Shown here piece after piece: positions 15,020 to 22,033 of a stretch of 64,000 nt of DNA. The notes under the pieces were generated by a model. The model did no database searches. It saw only the letters and a program-made list of their open reading frames with translations, and was not told where the DNA came from. Every line of letters begins with the position of its first letter. The stretch's first letter is position 1. The translations under genes and the position numbers were made by a program. The stretch covers positions 1 through 64,000 of the forward strand of contig JAHLLQ010000008.1 of the NCBI GenBank assembly GCA_020444065.1, in the 5' to 3' direction. Source of the DNA: a bacterium (lineage in GTDB: Bacteria; Sumerlaeota; Sumerlaeia; SLMS01; JAHLLQ01).

Positions 15020-16686
15020 CTTGGAGGGACTTGATCGTAGCCCCGAATCAAACGCATCATCTTCGTCATGGAGAGCCTGCTTACGAAAGGCGATTCGATG
15101 AGGTCTTGAAGTTCCATTCACCGGGCCTCGCCCCGGTTCGTGCGAGTAAGGAAGCTTGGCACATTCGCCCCGACGGGTCTGATGCTTACTCTAATCGATT
15201 TCGACGGGCGTTCGGATTCTACGAAGACCTCGCGGCGGTGGATTCTGGCTCTGGATGGTTTCACATCAATGCGGTAGGTAGCCAAGCCTATGAAGTGAGT
15301 TTCGCGTGGTGCGGCAATTTCCAGGAAGGCCGATGTGCAGTGCGGTGCTTGAGTGGGAAGTACGGCCATATCAATCGCGATGGAGTCTTCACAACAGACC
15401 CCGAGTGGAACTATGCGGGCGACTTTCGAGATGGTGTTGCCGTCATCCAGAACAACAGCGGCAAGTGCACGCACGTAACCCAGGACGGCAGCCTTTTGCA
15501 CAACGCTTGGTTCGAGGATCTGGACGTCTTCCACAAGGGATTCGCACGGGCTCGCGATGAGCATGGCTGGATGCATATCAACACAGACGGGCAGGCGCTG
15601 TACGCACGTCGCTTTGCGCTCGTAGAGCCATTCTACAACGGCCAAGCCAGGATCGAACGGTTCGATGGAGCCCGCGAAGTGGTGAATGAGCGCGGCAAGT
15701 GCATCGTGGAACTCTGTCCCCCTCGACGCTCGGAGTTCGCTGTATTGTCTGAAGATCTCGTTGGCTACTGGAAGACAGAGGCGATCGCCACTGCCGTTGA
15801 GCTTGGTGTAGTGGATGCTCTTCCCGCAAGGTCCGAGGATATCGCGGGGAAGCTAGGCCTGCGACAGGATCGACTCCACCGACTTCTCATGGGACTCGGA
15901 GAGTTGGGTATGGTGGTGGTGTCAGGCGAGCAATGGGCCCTTACGGCGAAGGGAAGTTATCTTCGTCGTGATCATCCTTCTTCGTTGTCCGAGGCCGCCG
16001 CAGAGTACAGCACGTTGCTCAGGGAACCGTGGCAGTGTCTCCGGACGGCGATGCAGTCACATTCAGAATGGCAGCCTCCAGATATCTTTCATTCTGTTGC
16101 AAACGATGAAGAGCGCCTGGCCCCGCATCACAGGATGCTGAGCAGCTATGCTGATCATGACTATGCTCAAGTTCCGCCGCTCCTTGGCCTTGAGGGTAAC
16201 GAGCGTGTCATCGATGCAGGCGGGGGAACTGGTGCGCTTGCGCGGCAACTTCTGAAAGTCCACCCGTCGCTTCACTGTACGCTTCTGGATTTGCCAAACG
16301 TTATCGAGGCCGCAAAGAGGCAGCCGGGGCCCGGTAGTGGTCTTCACTACTGCTCTTGTGACCTGTTTGAGGCCTGGCCCATTACTGCGGACGCCGTGGT
16401 TTTGGCACGGGTGCTTCATGACTGGGACGACGAAAATGCGGTGCAAATCCTGCGCAACGCGAGACGGTCGCTGGAGACGAAAGGCAGGCTCTTCGTTATC
16501 GAGATGATCCGTCCTGACGAGGGGTTCGGAGGTTCCCTTTGCGATCTCCACCTTCTGGCTGTGACCGGCGGACAAGAGCGCACTCGGGAGGAGTTCGCGG
16601 ATCTTCTCGATCGATCAGGATTCTCGCTGAAGGAGGTTCGTTCGACTTCGTCAGTCGTTTCAGTTCTGGTAGGCACTGCAAAATGA
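15016..16686 (+). CDS. WG-repeat protein fused to SAM-dependent O-methyltransferase
   Basis: A 556-residue fusion. Residues 45-225 hold five WG-type repeats of about 36-40 residues, each with an H-I/V-x-x-D/V-G core followed by an aromatic F-x-E/D-G segment. Residues 238-325 are a winged-helix dimerisation domain like those of Methyltransf_2 enzymes, and residues 330-556 are a class I methyltransferase: D-A-G-G-G-T-G-A-L binds SAM, and L-H-D-W-D-D is the family signature. Both flanking junctions are 4-nt ATGA overlaps (15016 and 16683), so it is coupled to the glycosyltransferase/radical-SAM gene and the phosphatase gene. The repeats may bind the substrate or partner protein. Methyl acceptor unknown. 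Confidence 0.88.
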   Translation: MTWRDLIVAPNQTHHLRHGEPAYERRFDEVLKFHSPGLAPVRASKEAWHIRPDGSDAYSNRFRRAFGFYEDLAAVDSGSGWFHINAVGSQAYEVSFAWCGNFQEGRCAVRCLSGKYGHINRDGVFTTDPEWNYAGDFRDGVAVIQNNSGKCTHVTQDGSLLHNAWFEDLDVFHKGFARARDEHGWMHINTDGQALYARRFALVEPFYNGQARIERFDGAREVVNERGKCIVELCPPRRSEFAVLSEDLVGYWKTEAIATAVELGVVDALPARSEDIAGKLGLRQDRLHRLLMGLGELGMVVVSGEQWALTAKGSYLRRDHPSSLSEAAAEYSTLLREPWQCLRTAMQSHSEWQPPDIFHSVANDEERLAPHHRMLSSYADHDYAQVPPLLGLEGNERVIDAGGGTGALARQLLKVHPSLHCTLLDLPNVIEAAKRQPGPGSGLHYCSCDLFEAWPITADAVVLARVLHDWDDENAVQILRNARRSLETKGRLFVIEMIRPDEGFGGSLCDLHLLAVTGGQERTREEFADLLDRSGFSLKEVRSTSSVVSVLVGTAK

Positions 16687-17351
16687 CTTCTGATGTTCTC
16701 CCCGACCACGTGCATACCACCCTGAGGGCAATCCTTGATCTGCCAAGAACTTGTCCTGTGGCGGTGCTGTTGCGGCACGCCGAACGTGGCCCCATCCTAC
16801 AGGGAGAAGTTGGGATGGAGGTCCTGCTTACCGATGCTGGATTTCGTGAAGCCCAGGAACTTGGACGTCAAATCGGTCAGAGGATAGTCGGTATAGATTC
16901 GAGTCCGGTTGAACGATGTATGCAAACCAGTAGAGCCATGTTGGAAGGAGCTTCAGGAAGTGTGGCTATCAGCCAGAGTAGTCTGCTTGGAGACCCTGGA
17001 GTCTTCGTTGTCGATGGTGAGAAGGCGTTCGAGAACTGGGTGCGATTCGGGAACGACGGAGTGATGAAGCGAATCTGCACACAAGATGAACCACTTCCAG
17101 GTATGGCCGATCCCCAGAAGGCAGCAGCGCGGTTGTTGGATCACATTTCCGCAACGATTCATGGCAAGGCTGGTGTGCACCTTTTCGTTACCCACGATGT
17201 GATCCTCGCGGGGTTCGTTGGAAGGCTACTTGGAGTGAACCCGGAGCAGGACGCGTTTCCTCGCTACCTTGAGGGGGCGGTTACTTGGCAGGTGGGTGAT
17301 GAGGTCCAAATTCGCTACCGAGATAGTCTGGTGCTTCGGCCTTCGCGCTAG
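16683..17351 (+). CDS. Histidine phosphatase family protein
   Basis: A 222-residue protein with the phosphoglycerate-mutase-like fold. L-L-R-H-A-E-R-G near residue 30 is the RHG-type catalytic segment with the phospho-accepting His; the second His is in F-V-T-H-D near 178. ATG 16683 overlaps the upstream stop as ATGA, so this is the third gene of the coupled operon. Family members remove phosphate from sugars, nucleotides or proteins; here it may act on the product or intermediate of the glycosyl/methyl pathway. Its TAG stop (17349-17351) and the stop of the convergent AbiEi-like gene lie in one CTAG. Confidence 0.85.
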   Translation: MTSDVLPDHVHTTLRAILDLPRTCPVAVLLRHAERGPILQGEVGMEVLLTDAGFREAQELGRQIGQRIVGIDSSPVERCMQTSRAMLEGASGSVAISQSSLLGDPGVFVVDGEKAFENWVRFGNDGVMKRICTQDEPLPGMADPQKAAARLLDHISATIHGKAGVHLFVTHDVILAGFVGRLLGVNPEQDAFPRYLEGAVTWQVGDEVQIRYRDSLVLRPSR

Positions 17352-18838
17352 CATTCTTCATTTCCAATTTTCTCCAGCAGGTGAGCAGCGCCTTCCCTCG
17401 CCCCCTCGGGATGGATTGCCAGGTCCACGTGGGTGAAAATGGGGCTTGCGACTTGGGTTTGAAGCCTCCTTTCGGTGCCCAGGAAGGCGACCTGGTCAGC
17501 GTACTCCATGACCCAGACGTTGGCGGCGTCTTCCTCGCATTGCACAAAGTGGAGCTTCCTCTTGAGCTGGGAGCTGAGCTTGCCTTCGAGATAGCAGGTG
17601 ACGAGTTGGAAGTCCGCCTGACCACCCCAAAGGTAAGCTCCGCCGAATCCGGTGAAAGCGTACCTGCGTCTTGCGGCCCGCAGGCGTTTCTCCAGGGCCG
17701 ACATCGCCTGTTGCCCTGACTTGCTTGGGATCACGCCTTTCAGGATGTTCCCGCATGGCGGGGTGTAAGCCTCACGCCATGCACTCAGGAGTGTGTCGGG
17801 CTCTGGGACGCGAATGGTTCTTCCCTCGCACTCGATCAAATCTTTCTCGCGAAGACGCTCCAGGATGCGGCTCATGTGCCCGCTGTCCACGCCAGTAGCC
17901 TCTCCGATCTCGCGTGCAGTCCATTCTCTACCGGAATGGAGAAGAAGCCAGTGGACGACGCGTGAACTCGTGGGTGCGAAGAGGTTCTTCTTTCGCCCCG
18001 GAGTTCGCTTCTCCGACTTGGTGCCCTCGATGATCACGTGGACTTGGGGACGATTTATGATGCTGGCGGTCCCCTCGGTAAGTTCCTGCCAATCGACTTC
18101 CTGAGCGTTGTGGAGCGCCGCGCCGACTGGGCTCCAATCTTCAACCACAAGAGGTGGCCGGGCTTCGGCCTCAGTGGGAACATCCGAGGCGTCGTTCTGT
18201 GGGGTGCCGTTCGATTCACTCGCATCGGTCGCCAGCGCCCTCAGGATGTCGCCAATCCACGCCGGAGCGTAGCGCACATCGTCCAGGAGTTCCCGGCGAT
18301 CATCAGGGCTGACTTTCTCTCGAAGCCGATTGATCAAGGCTTCATCGACTTGATTCCTTCCCAAGTGATCAAGGGCATGGATGATCAACCCGCTCAGCTT
18401 TCCGGCGGTAGAAATGGCGCGGGAGCTTCGATTCTTCAGTACGATCTGCTGGTTGCCGACCTGAACGGTTCTGGATCTGCCATCGGTGAGGAAGACGATC
18501 TTCGCTGGGACCTGATCGGAGAGACCGAGCAAGTTCGCGGCGTAAGCGCCTGTTGGCTGTAAGCGTATGCCGTCTCGCGATTGGAGAGCCTTCGCGACCG
18601 CCTCGGGTGAAGGTGAAAGCGTCCCCAACTTCGGGTGCTCCCTGGGCACATCATAAAGGCCGCGAGCCAGCCGACGGATCAGTCCTTCCCTTTCTGCATT
18701 CATCAAAGCTAACCGGACCGCCTGGCTCGTCCCGAGATCGGTGAATTCAGAAGATGTGAACACCCAACCGGGTCCGTGATCAGTGATCCTGAAGAGGACC
18801 TTCATCGCCGTTGAGGTTGGCTGCTGTTTTCCAGGCAT
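17348..18838 (-). CDS. DUF6088/AbiEi-like transcriptional regulator
   Basis: A 496-residue protein. Residues 1-200 match DUF6088/AbiEi-antitoxin N-terminal proteins: a winged helix, then R-G-L-Y-D-V-P-R-E-H-P, G-A-Y-A-A-N-L-L-G-L-S-D-Q-V-P and L-T-D-G-R-S-R. Residues 280-350 form a second winged helix (L-L-L-H-S-G-R-E-W-T-A-R-E-I-G), and the rest resembles the AbiEi C-terminal domain. AbiEi proteins repress their own promoter and neutralise an AbiEii nucleotidyltransferase toxin. No AbiEii gene is adjacent; a nucleotidyltransferase-like gene lies far away at 1887. It converges on the phosphatase gene with a 4-bp overlap. A long palindrome (18913-18949) 75 nt upstream of its ATG could be its operator. 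Confidence 0.78.
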   Translation of the reverse strand: MPGKQQPTSTAMKVLFRITDHGPGWVFTSSEFTDLGTSQAVRLALMNAEREGLIRRLARGLYDVPREHPKLGTLSPSPEAVAKALQSRDGIRLQPTGAYAANLLGLSDQVPAKIVFLTDGRSRTVQVGNQQIVLKNRSSRAISTAGKLSGLIIHALDHLGRNQVDEALINRLREKVSPDDRRELLDDVRYAPAWIGDILRALATDASESNGTPQNDASDVPTEAEARPPLVVEDWSPVGAALHNAQEVDWQELTEGTASIINRPQVHVIIEGTKSEKRTPGRKKNLFAPTSSRVVHWLLLHSGREWTAREIGEATGVDSGHMSRILERLREKDLIECEGRTIRVPEPDTLLSAWREAYTPPCGNILKGVIPSKSGQQAMSALEKRLRAARRRYAFTGFGGAYLWGGQADFQLVTCYLEGKLSSQLKRKLHFVQCEEDAANVWVMEYADQVAFLGTERRLQTQVASPIFTHVDLAIHPEGAREGAAHLLEKIGNEEC

Positions 18839-18912
18839 CTTGGAAGGAATAGGCTCCGATTCAGCTTCAACAACCCGAAGGAATGGGGCTATTTCGCCAA
18901 CTGAATCAAGCC

Positions 18913-18949
18913 ATTATGAAACAAAAACGAACCGTTTTTGTTTCATAAT
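18913..18949. repeat. Perfect 17-bp-arm palindrome
   Basis: Arm ATTATGAAACAAAAACG (18913-18929), 3-nt centre aac, then the exact reverse complement (18933-18949). It lies 75 nt upstream of the AbiEi-like gene start. AbiEi proteins bind inverted repeats in their own promoters, so an operator is the first guess. A terminator is less likely because no T-run follows the hairpin on either strand. Confidence 0.85.
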
Positions 18950-18954
18950 ACCCG

Positions 18955-18992
18955 TTTTCTGACTGAATACGGCACCCTATTTAGTCAGAAAA
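18955..18992. repeat. Imperfect 15-bp-arm inverted repeat
   Basis: TTTTCTGACTGAATA (18955-18969), 8-nt spacer, TATTTAGTCAGAAAA (18978-18992). The arms match at 14 of 15 positions, and the odd pair is G/T, which would form a wobble in RNA. It is only 5 nt from the preceding palindrome. Confidence 0.75.
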
Positions 18993-19043
18993 AGAGTCGT
19001 CTACTGACAGATTACTGACATATTCTCGGATTTTCGGGCATTT

Positions 19044-19070
19044 TCTGCCGGATCTGCCGTTTCTGCCGAT
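19044..19070 (+). repeat. Three 9-bp tandem repeats (TCTGCCGnn)
   Basis: Three copies in exact 9-nt register at 19044, 19053 and 19062, each with the core TCTGCCG. They sit about 70 nt inside the att half-site. Spacing below one helical turn and direct orientation would suit integrase or excisionase arm sites, but this is only an inference. Confidence 0.6.
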
Positions 19071-19137
19071 CGTGTAGATTACTGTGTTGACACGGGTTAC
19101 TGGATTGGCTTGACTTACGCGAAGGCCTAAAGAGGCG

Positions 19138-19182
19138 TTCCCAAGCTGAGGGTCGCGGGTTCGAGTCCCGTTTCCCGCTCCA
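19138..19182 (+). tRNA. tRNA-Gly(CCC) 3' half, probable attachment site (partial)
   Basis: The 45 nt read as a tRNA from the anticodon loop to the encoded CCA: loop TTCCCAA (anticodon CCC, 19140-19142), 3' anticodon strand GCTGA, 5-nt variable loop GGGTC, T-arm GCGGG/TTCGAGT/CCCGT (19155-19171), acceptor strand TTCCCGC, discriminator T (typical of tRNA-Gly) and CCA. The 37 nt before it do not form the 5' half (no GCGGGAA, no D-arm, no pairing strand for GCTGA). This is the usual footprint of a tyrosine recombinase crossing over in the anticodon loop. It is not a functional tRNA gene. Confidence 0.85.
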
Positions 19183-19272
19183 GTCTTCTCTTCCGGAAAT
19201 TCATTCACCTTCATTGAGTCTGCGGGCTCTGCCTTGATCGCGGCGGAGGGAGTCTCGCGCTTGGCGGGGGCG

Positions 19273-19288
19273 TGGTATGTGAATTGCA
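19273..19288 (+). promoter_or_regulatory. Sigma-54 promoter for beta-mannosidase
   Basis: TGGTATG (19273-19279), 4 nt, TTGCA (19284-19288), the exact -24/-12 spacing of the sigma-54 consensus (TGGCACG-N4-TTGCW), with two mismatches in the -24 box. The expected start of RNA is near 19299 and the ATG is at 19336. It pairs with a better site at 27433-27448 and an NtrC-family activator at 23659. Confidence 0.65.
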
Positions 19289-19317
19289 CTTCCTCGCCTC
19301 GGAAGTGAATTCATACC
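19274..19317. repeat. Inverted repeat overlapping the sigma-54 promoter
   Basis: GGTATG...GAATTGCACTTCC (19274-19293) against GGAAGTGAATTCATACC (19301-19317); the arms match except for three extra bases in the left arm. It covers the -24/-12 elements and the predicted RNA start, so it could be an operator or a 5' hairpin. Confidence 0.5.
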
Positions 19318-19335
19318 AAGGGGACGGGCGCTTAC

Positions 19336-21846
19336 ATGGATCGCATCGAGTCGCAGATTTCCGGTGTTAGCAAGGTGTCGCTGAATGGCGAATGGCGGGT
19401 GTCGCGAGCCGCCGATCGGGAGGAAGAACTGCCGGCGGTCGTGCCGGGGTGTGTGCACCTGGATCTTCTGGCGGCGGGTCGGATTTCGGACCCATTCGTT
19501 GCGGAGAACGAGGATGACTGCCAGTGGGTTTCGCGAGAGGTCTGGAGCTACCGTCGCGCGTTCGACGTGGACCAGGCGACGCTGGATTGCGATCGGATCG
19601 TGCTCCGTTGTCATGGCCTGGATACTTTGGCCGAGGTCTTTATGAATGGCGTGAAGATCGGCGATGCCAACAACATGTTTCGCACTTGGGAGTTCGATGT
19701 AAAGTCGGTCCTGAGACTTGGGGCGAATGATATCGAGGTGCGATTTCAGAGTGCGCTGCTCTTTACAGAGGCAAAGCAATCCGAGCGCAAACTTCCGAAC
19801 TGGAGCGAGGGAAACGAGAAGCTGGTCGGCGGTCCATGGGTTCGCAAGTGCCAGTCGAACTATGGATGGGACTGGGGGCCAAAGCTTGTCACGTGCGGCA
19901 TTTGGAAGGACATCGAACTTGTTGGATTCTCATTCGGCCGTCTGCAAGACGCGCACTTTCAACAGCACCATGGCGCGGACGGAGTACGCATCCAATTGAC
20001 GGTCGAGGCGGAGATGGTGACGTCCTCGCAGGCGACGGCTCGCGCATTCATCCTGGATGGCGGAGCGGTCGTTGCTGAATGCGAAGCGGCTTTCTCGGAG
20101 GGGAAGGTCACGTTGTCCGCCACGATCACGCGGCCAAAGCTCTGGTGGCCGAATGGAATGGGCGAGGCGCATTTGTACGAACTGCGCGTGGAGTTGTTGG
20201 ATAAGGGCGGTTTCGTGCGCGACGTCGTAGGCAAACGCATTGGCCTGCGGCGTCTTGAATTGCAGCGGCACGCCGATGAATGGGGAGAATCGTTTCAGTT
20301 TGCGGCCAATGGCGTGCCCTTCTTCGCGAAGGGGGCGAATTGGATTCCGGCGGACGCGTTGCTGCCGCGAGCGTCTGCTGGCGATTATCGCCGTCTGCTC
20401 GATGATGCGGTTGGAGTGAACATGAACATGCTGCGGGTATGGGGTGGCGGCGTTTACGAGTGCGAGGAATTCTACGACATCTGCGATGAGCTGGGCATTT
20501 GCGTTTGGCAGGATTTCATGTTCGCGTGCGCCGGCTATCCGAGCTTTGACGCCGCCTGGATGCGCAATTTCGAATTGGAGGCGGAGGAGCAGATACGTCG
20601 CTTGCGTCATCGCGCCAGCCTGGCGCTTTGGTGTGGTAACAACGAACTGGAGCAAGGGATCGTCGCGGAGACGTGGACGGATACCGCGATGAGTTGGGAG
20701 GACTACTCCGCGCTTTTCGACGAGTTGCTTCCATCAGTAATTGCGCGCTTAGATCCGGATACGGACTATTGGCCATCCAGCGCGCATTCACCGATCGGTG
20801 ATCGATGCGATTTCAACAATCCCACGTGCGGCGACGCGCATTTGTGGGATGTGTGGCATGGGCGAAAGCCGTTTGAATGGTACTGGACAAGCACGCATCG
20901 ATTCTGCAGCGAGTTCGGTTTCCAGTCGTTCCCCGAGCCGCGCTCTGTGGAATTCTATGCTCCCGCCGATGAGCGCAATATCACAAGTTACGTGATGGAG
21001 CATCATCAACGAAGCGGCATTGGCAACGCGACGATCATCGACTACATGTTGAGCTGGTTTCGTCTGCCTTGCGGTTTCGAAAACACACTCTGGTTGTCGC
21101 AGATTCTTCAGGCGGCGGCGATCCAGTACGCCGTGGAGCACTGGCGTAGAAACATGCCGCGCACGATGGGGGCGTTGTACTGGCAATTGAACGATTGCTG
21201 GCCCGTCGCCAGTTGGTCGTCGATCGACTACTTCGGCAGATGGAAGGCGTTGCACTACGCCGCAAAGCGTTTCTTCGCGCCGGTCATGCTCAGTGTTGTG
21301 GACGATCCAAAGGCAGCGAAGTTCTCTCTACATATCACGAGCGATCTTCTGACTGAGTGTGAGGGGCAACTGCGTTGGGTCTTGTGCGATACCGACGGCC
21401 GCGAGATCGGAGGCGGCACGAAGATCGTCTCGATGGCGCCGCGCTGCGCACGTCACGTTCTCGACATCGATGTTTCCGATGCGCGCCGGGACGTTGGCGA
21501 GCAGGGTTTGCTGCTCTTCTGTGAGTTCCTCATCAACGGAGAGACGGTCTCGCGTTCGTTCGGTACGCTCGTACGACCGAAGCACCTTCGCCTGCGGGCG
21601 CCAAAGCTCTCTCATCGAGTGGAATCGTGCGGGGACTCCAAGGATGTGATCGTAACCGTATCGGCAAAGCGCCCGGCGCTCTTCGTCTGGCTGGAGTTCG
21701 AGGAAGACGGCGTTCGTGCGGACGACAACTTCTTCCACCTTCAGGGCGGCGAGTCGCGGTCCATCCGTCTTCTGCCGGTGGGGGAAGGGGAGATCAAGGG
21801 CGTCGGGATCCGGGTTCGGAGCCTTTACGATACCTTTGCCGAGTGA
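19336..21846 (+). CDS. Beta-mannosidase, glycoside hydrolase family 2
   Basis: An 836-residue GH2 enzyme that removes terminal beta-mannose from manno-oligosaccharides. No signal peptide is seen, so it acts in the cytoplasm on imported sugars. Domain order: N-terminal jelly-roll (about 1-190), immunoglobulin-like domain (195-305), TIM barrel (310-650), C-terminal beta domains. Acid/base E437 lies in C-G-N-N-E437-L and nucleophile E526 in F-C-S-E526-F-G-F, as expected for GH2 mannosidases. N-Y-G-W-D-W-G-P-K near residue 175 is characteristic of this subgroup. It is the first gene right of the island and has a sigma-54 promoter, suggesting control by the NtrC-family protein at 23659. Confidence 0.92.
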   Translation: MDRIESQISGVSKVSLNGEWRVSRAADREEELPAVVPGCVHLDLLAAGRISDPFVAENEDDCQWVSREVWSYRRAFDVDQATLDCDRIVLRCHGLDTLAEVFMNGVKIGDANNMFRTWEFDVKSVLRLGANDIEVRFQSALLFTEAKQSERKLPNWSEGNEKLVGGPWVRKCQSNYGWDWGPKLVTCGIWKDIELVGFSFGRLQDAHFQQHHGADGVRIQLTVEAEMVTSSQATARAFILDGGAVVAECEAAFSEGKVTLSATITRPKLWWPNGMGEAHLYELRVELLDKGGFVRDVVGKRIGLRRLELQRHADEWGESFQFAANGVPFFAKGANWIPADALLPRASAGDYRRLLDDAVGVNMNMLRVWGGGVYECEEFYDICDELGICVWQDFMFACAGYPSFDAAWMRNFELEAEEQIRRLRHRASLALWCGNNELEQGIVAETWTDTAMSWEDYSALFDELLPSVIARLDPDTDYWPSSAHSPIGDRCDFNNPTCGDAHLWDVWHGRKPFEWYWTSTHRFCSEFGFQSFPEPRSVEFYAPADERNITSYVMEHHQRSGIGNATIIDYMLSWFRLPCGFENTLWLSQILQAAAIQYAVEHWRRNMPRTMGALYWQLNDCWPVASWSSIDYFGRWKALHYAAKRFFAPVMLSVVDDPKAAKFSLHITSDLLTECEGQLRWVLCDTDGREIGGGTKIVSMAPRCARHVLDIDVSDARRDVGEQGLLLFCEFLINGETVSRSFGTLVRPKHLRLRAPKLSHRVESCGDSKDVIVTVSAKRPALFVWLEFEEDGVRADDNFFHLQGGESRSIRLLPVGEGEIKGVGIRVRSLYDTFAE

Positions 21847-22033
21847 CGGAGCGTTCCAACGCCGGTTCCTGTTTGGGTCCCGTTTTGGAACAGCGACAGC
21901 TAAAAGGGCTGGATTCGGACCTCAGATTGCGCTTTCATTGGTTTTGGACCCCATATTAGACGGGCATGTTTGTGGCAATATCAGCGGCGTTCTTGAAGCA
22001 GTCCAGTTGCGATTCTCTAGGAGGTTTCGACGC

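Larger units (their letters stand above)
1..19182. mobile_element. Genomic island integrated at a tRNA-Gly gene (left end outside window)
   Basis: The stretch contains a tyrosine recombinase (4228-5211) and a run of defence-type genes, and stops at a 45-nt 3' half of tRNA-Gly(CCC) at 19138-19182. Integration at a tRNA 3' half leaves an intact tRNA at one end and a displaced 3' fragment at the other, in the same orientation. No intact tRNA-Gly was seen to the left in this window, so the left border should lie upstream of position 1. Gene content changes sharply at 19.2 kb, from toxin-antitoxin and defence genes to sugar metabolism. The extent is inferred; the att half-site is seen directly. 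Confidence 0.75.
18839..19335. other. Gene-free border region of the island
   Basis: Just under 500 nt without a protein gene. In order it holds a 37-nt perfect palindrome, a second imperfect palindrome, three 9-bp tandem repeats, a tRNA-Gly 3' half that marks the island border, and a sigma-54 promoter within an inverted repeat in front of the beta-mannosidase gene. Confidence 0.85.

Noticed and set aside
19109-19182. Complete tRNA-Gly
   Set aside because: The 3' half fits well but the preceding 37 nt have no acceptor strand, D-arm or anticodon-stem partner.
18981-19289. Minus-strand open frame with the N-G-T-R-T-R-D segment
   Set aside because: This peptide is the known artefact of translating the T-arm and acceptor end of a tRNA. 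The DNA is the tRNA-Gly 3' half.
21971-21986. Sigma-54 promoter before the secreted protein at 22034
   Set aside because: TGGCA is present, but no TTGC at the needed distance.
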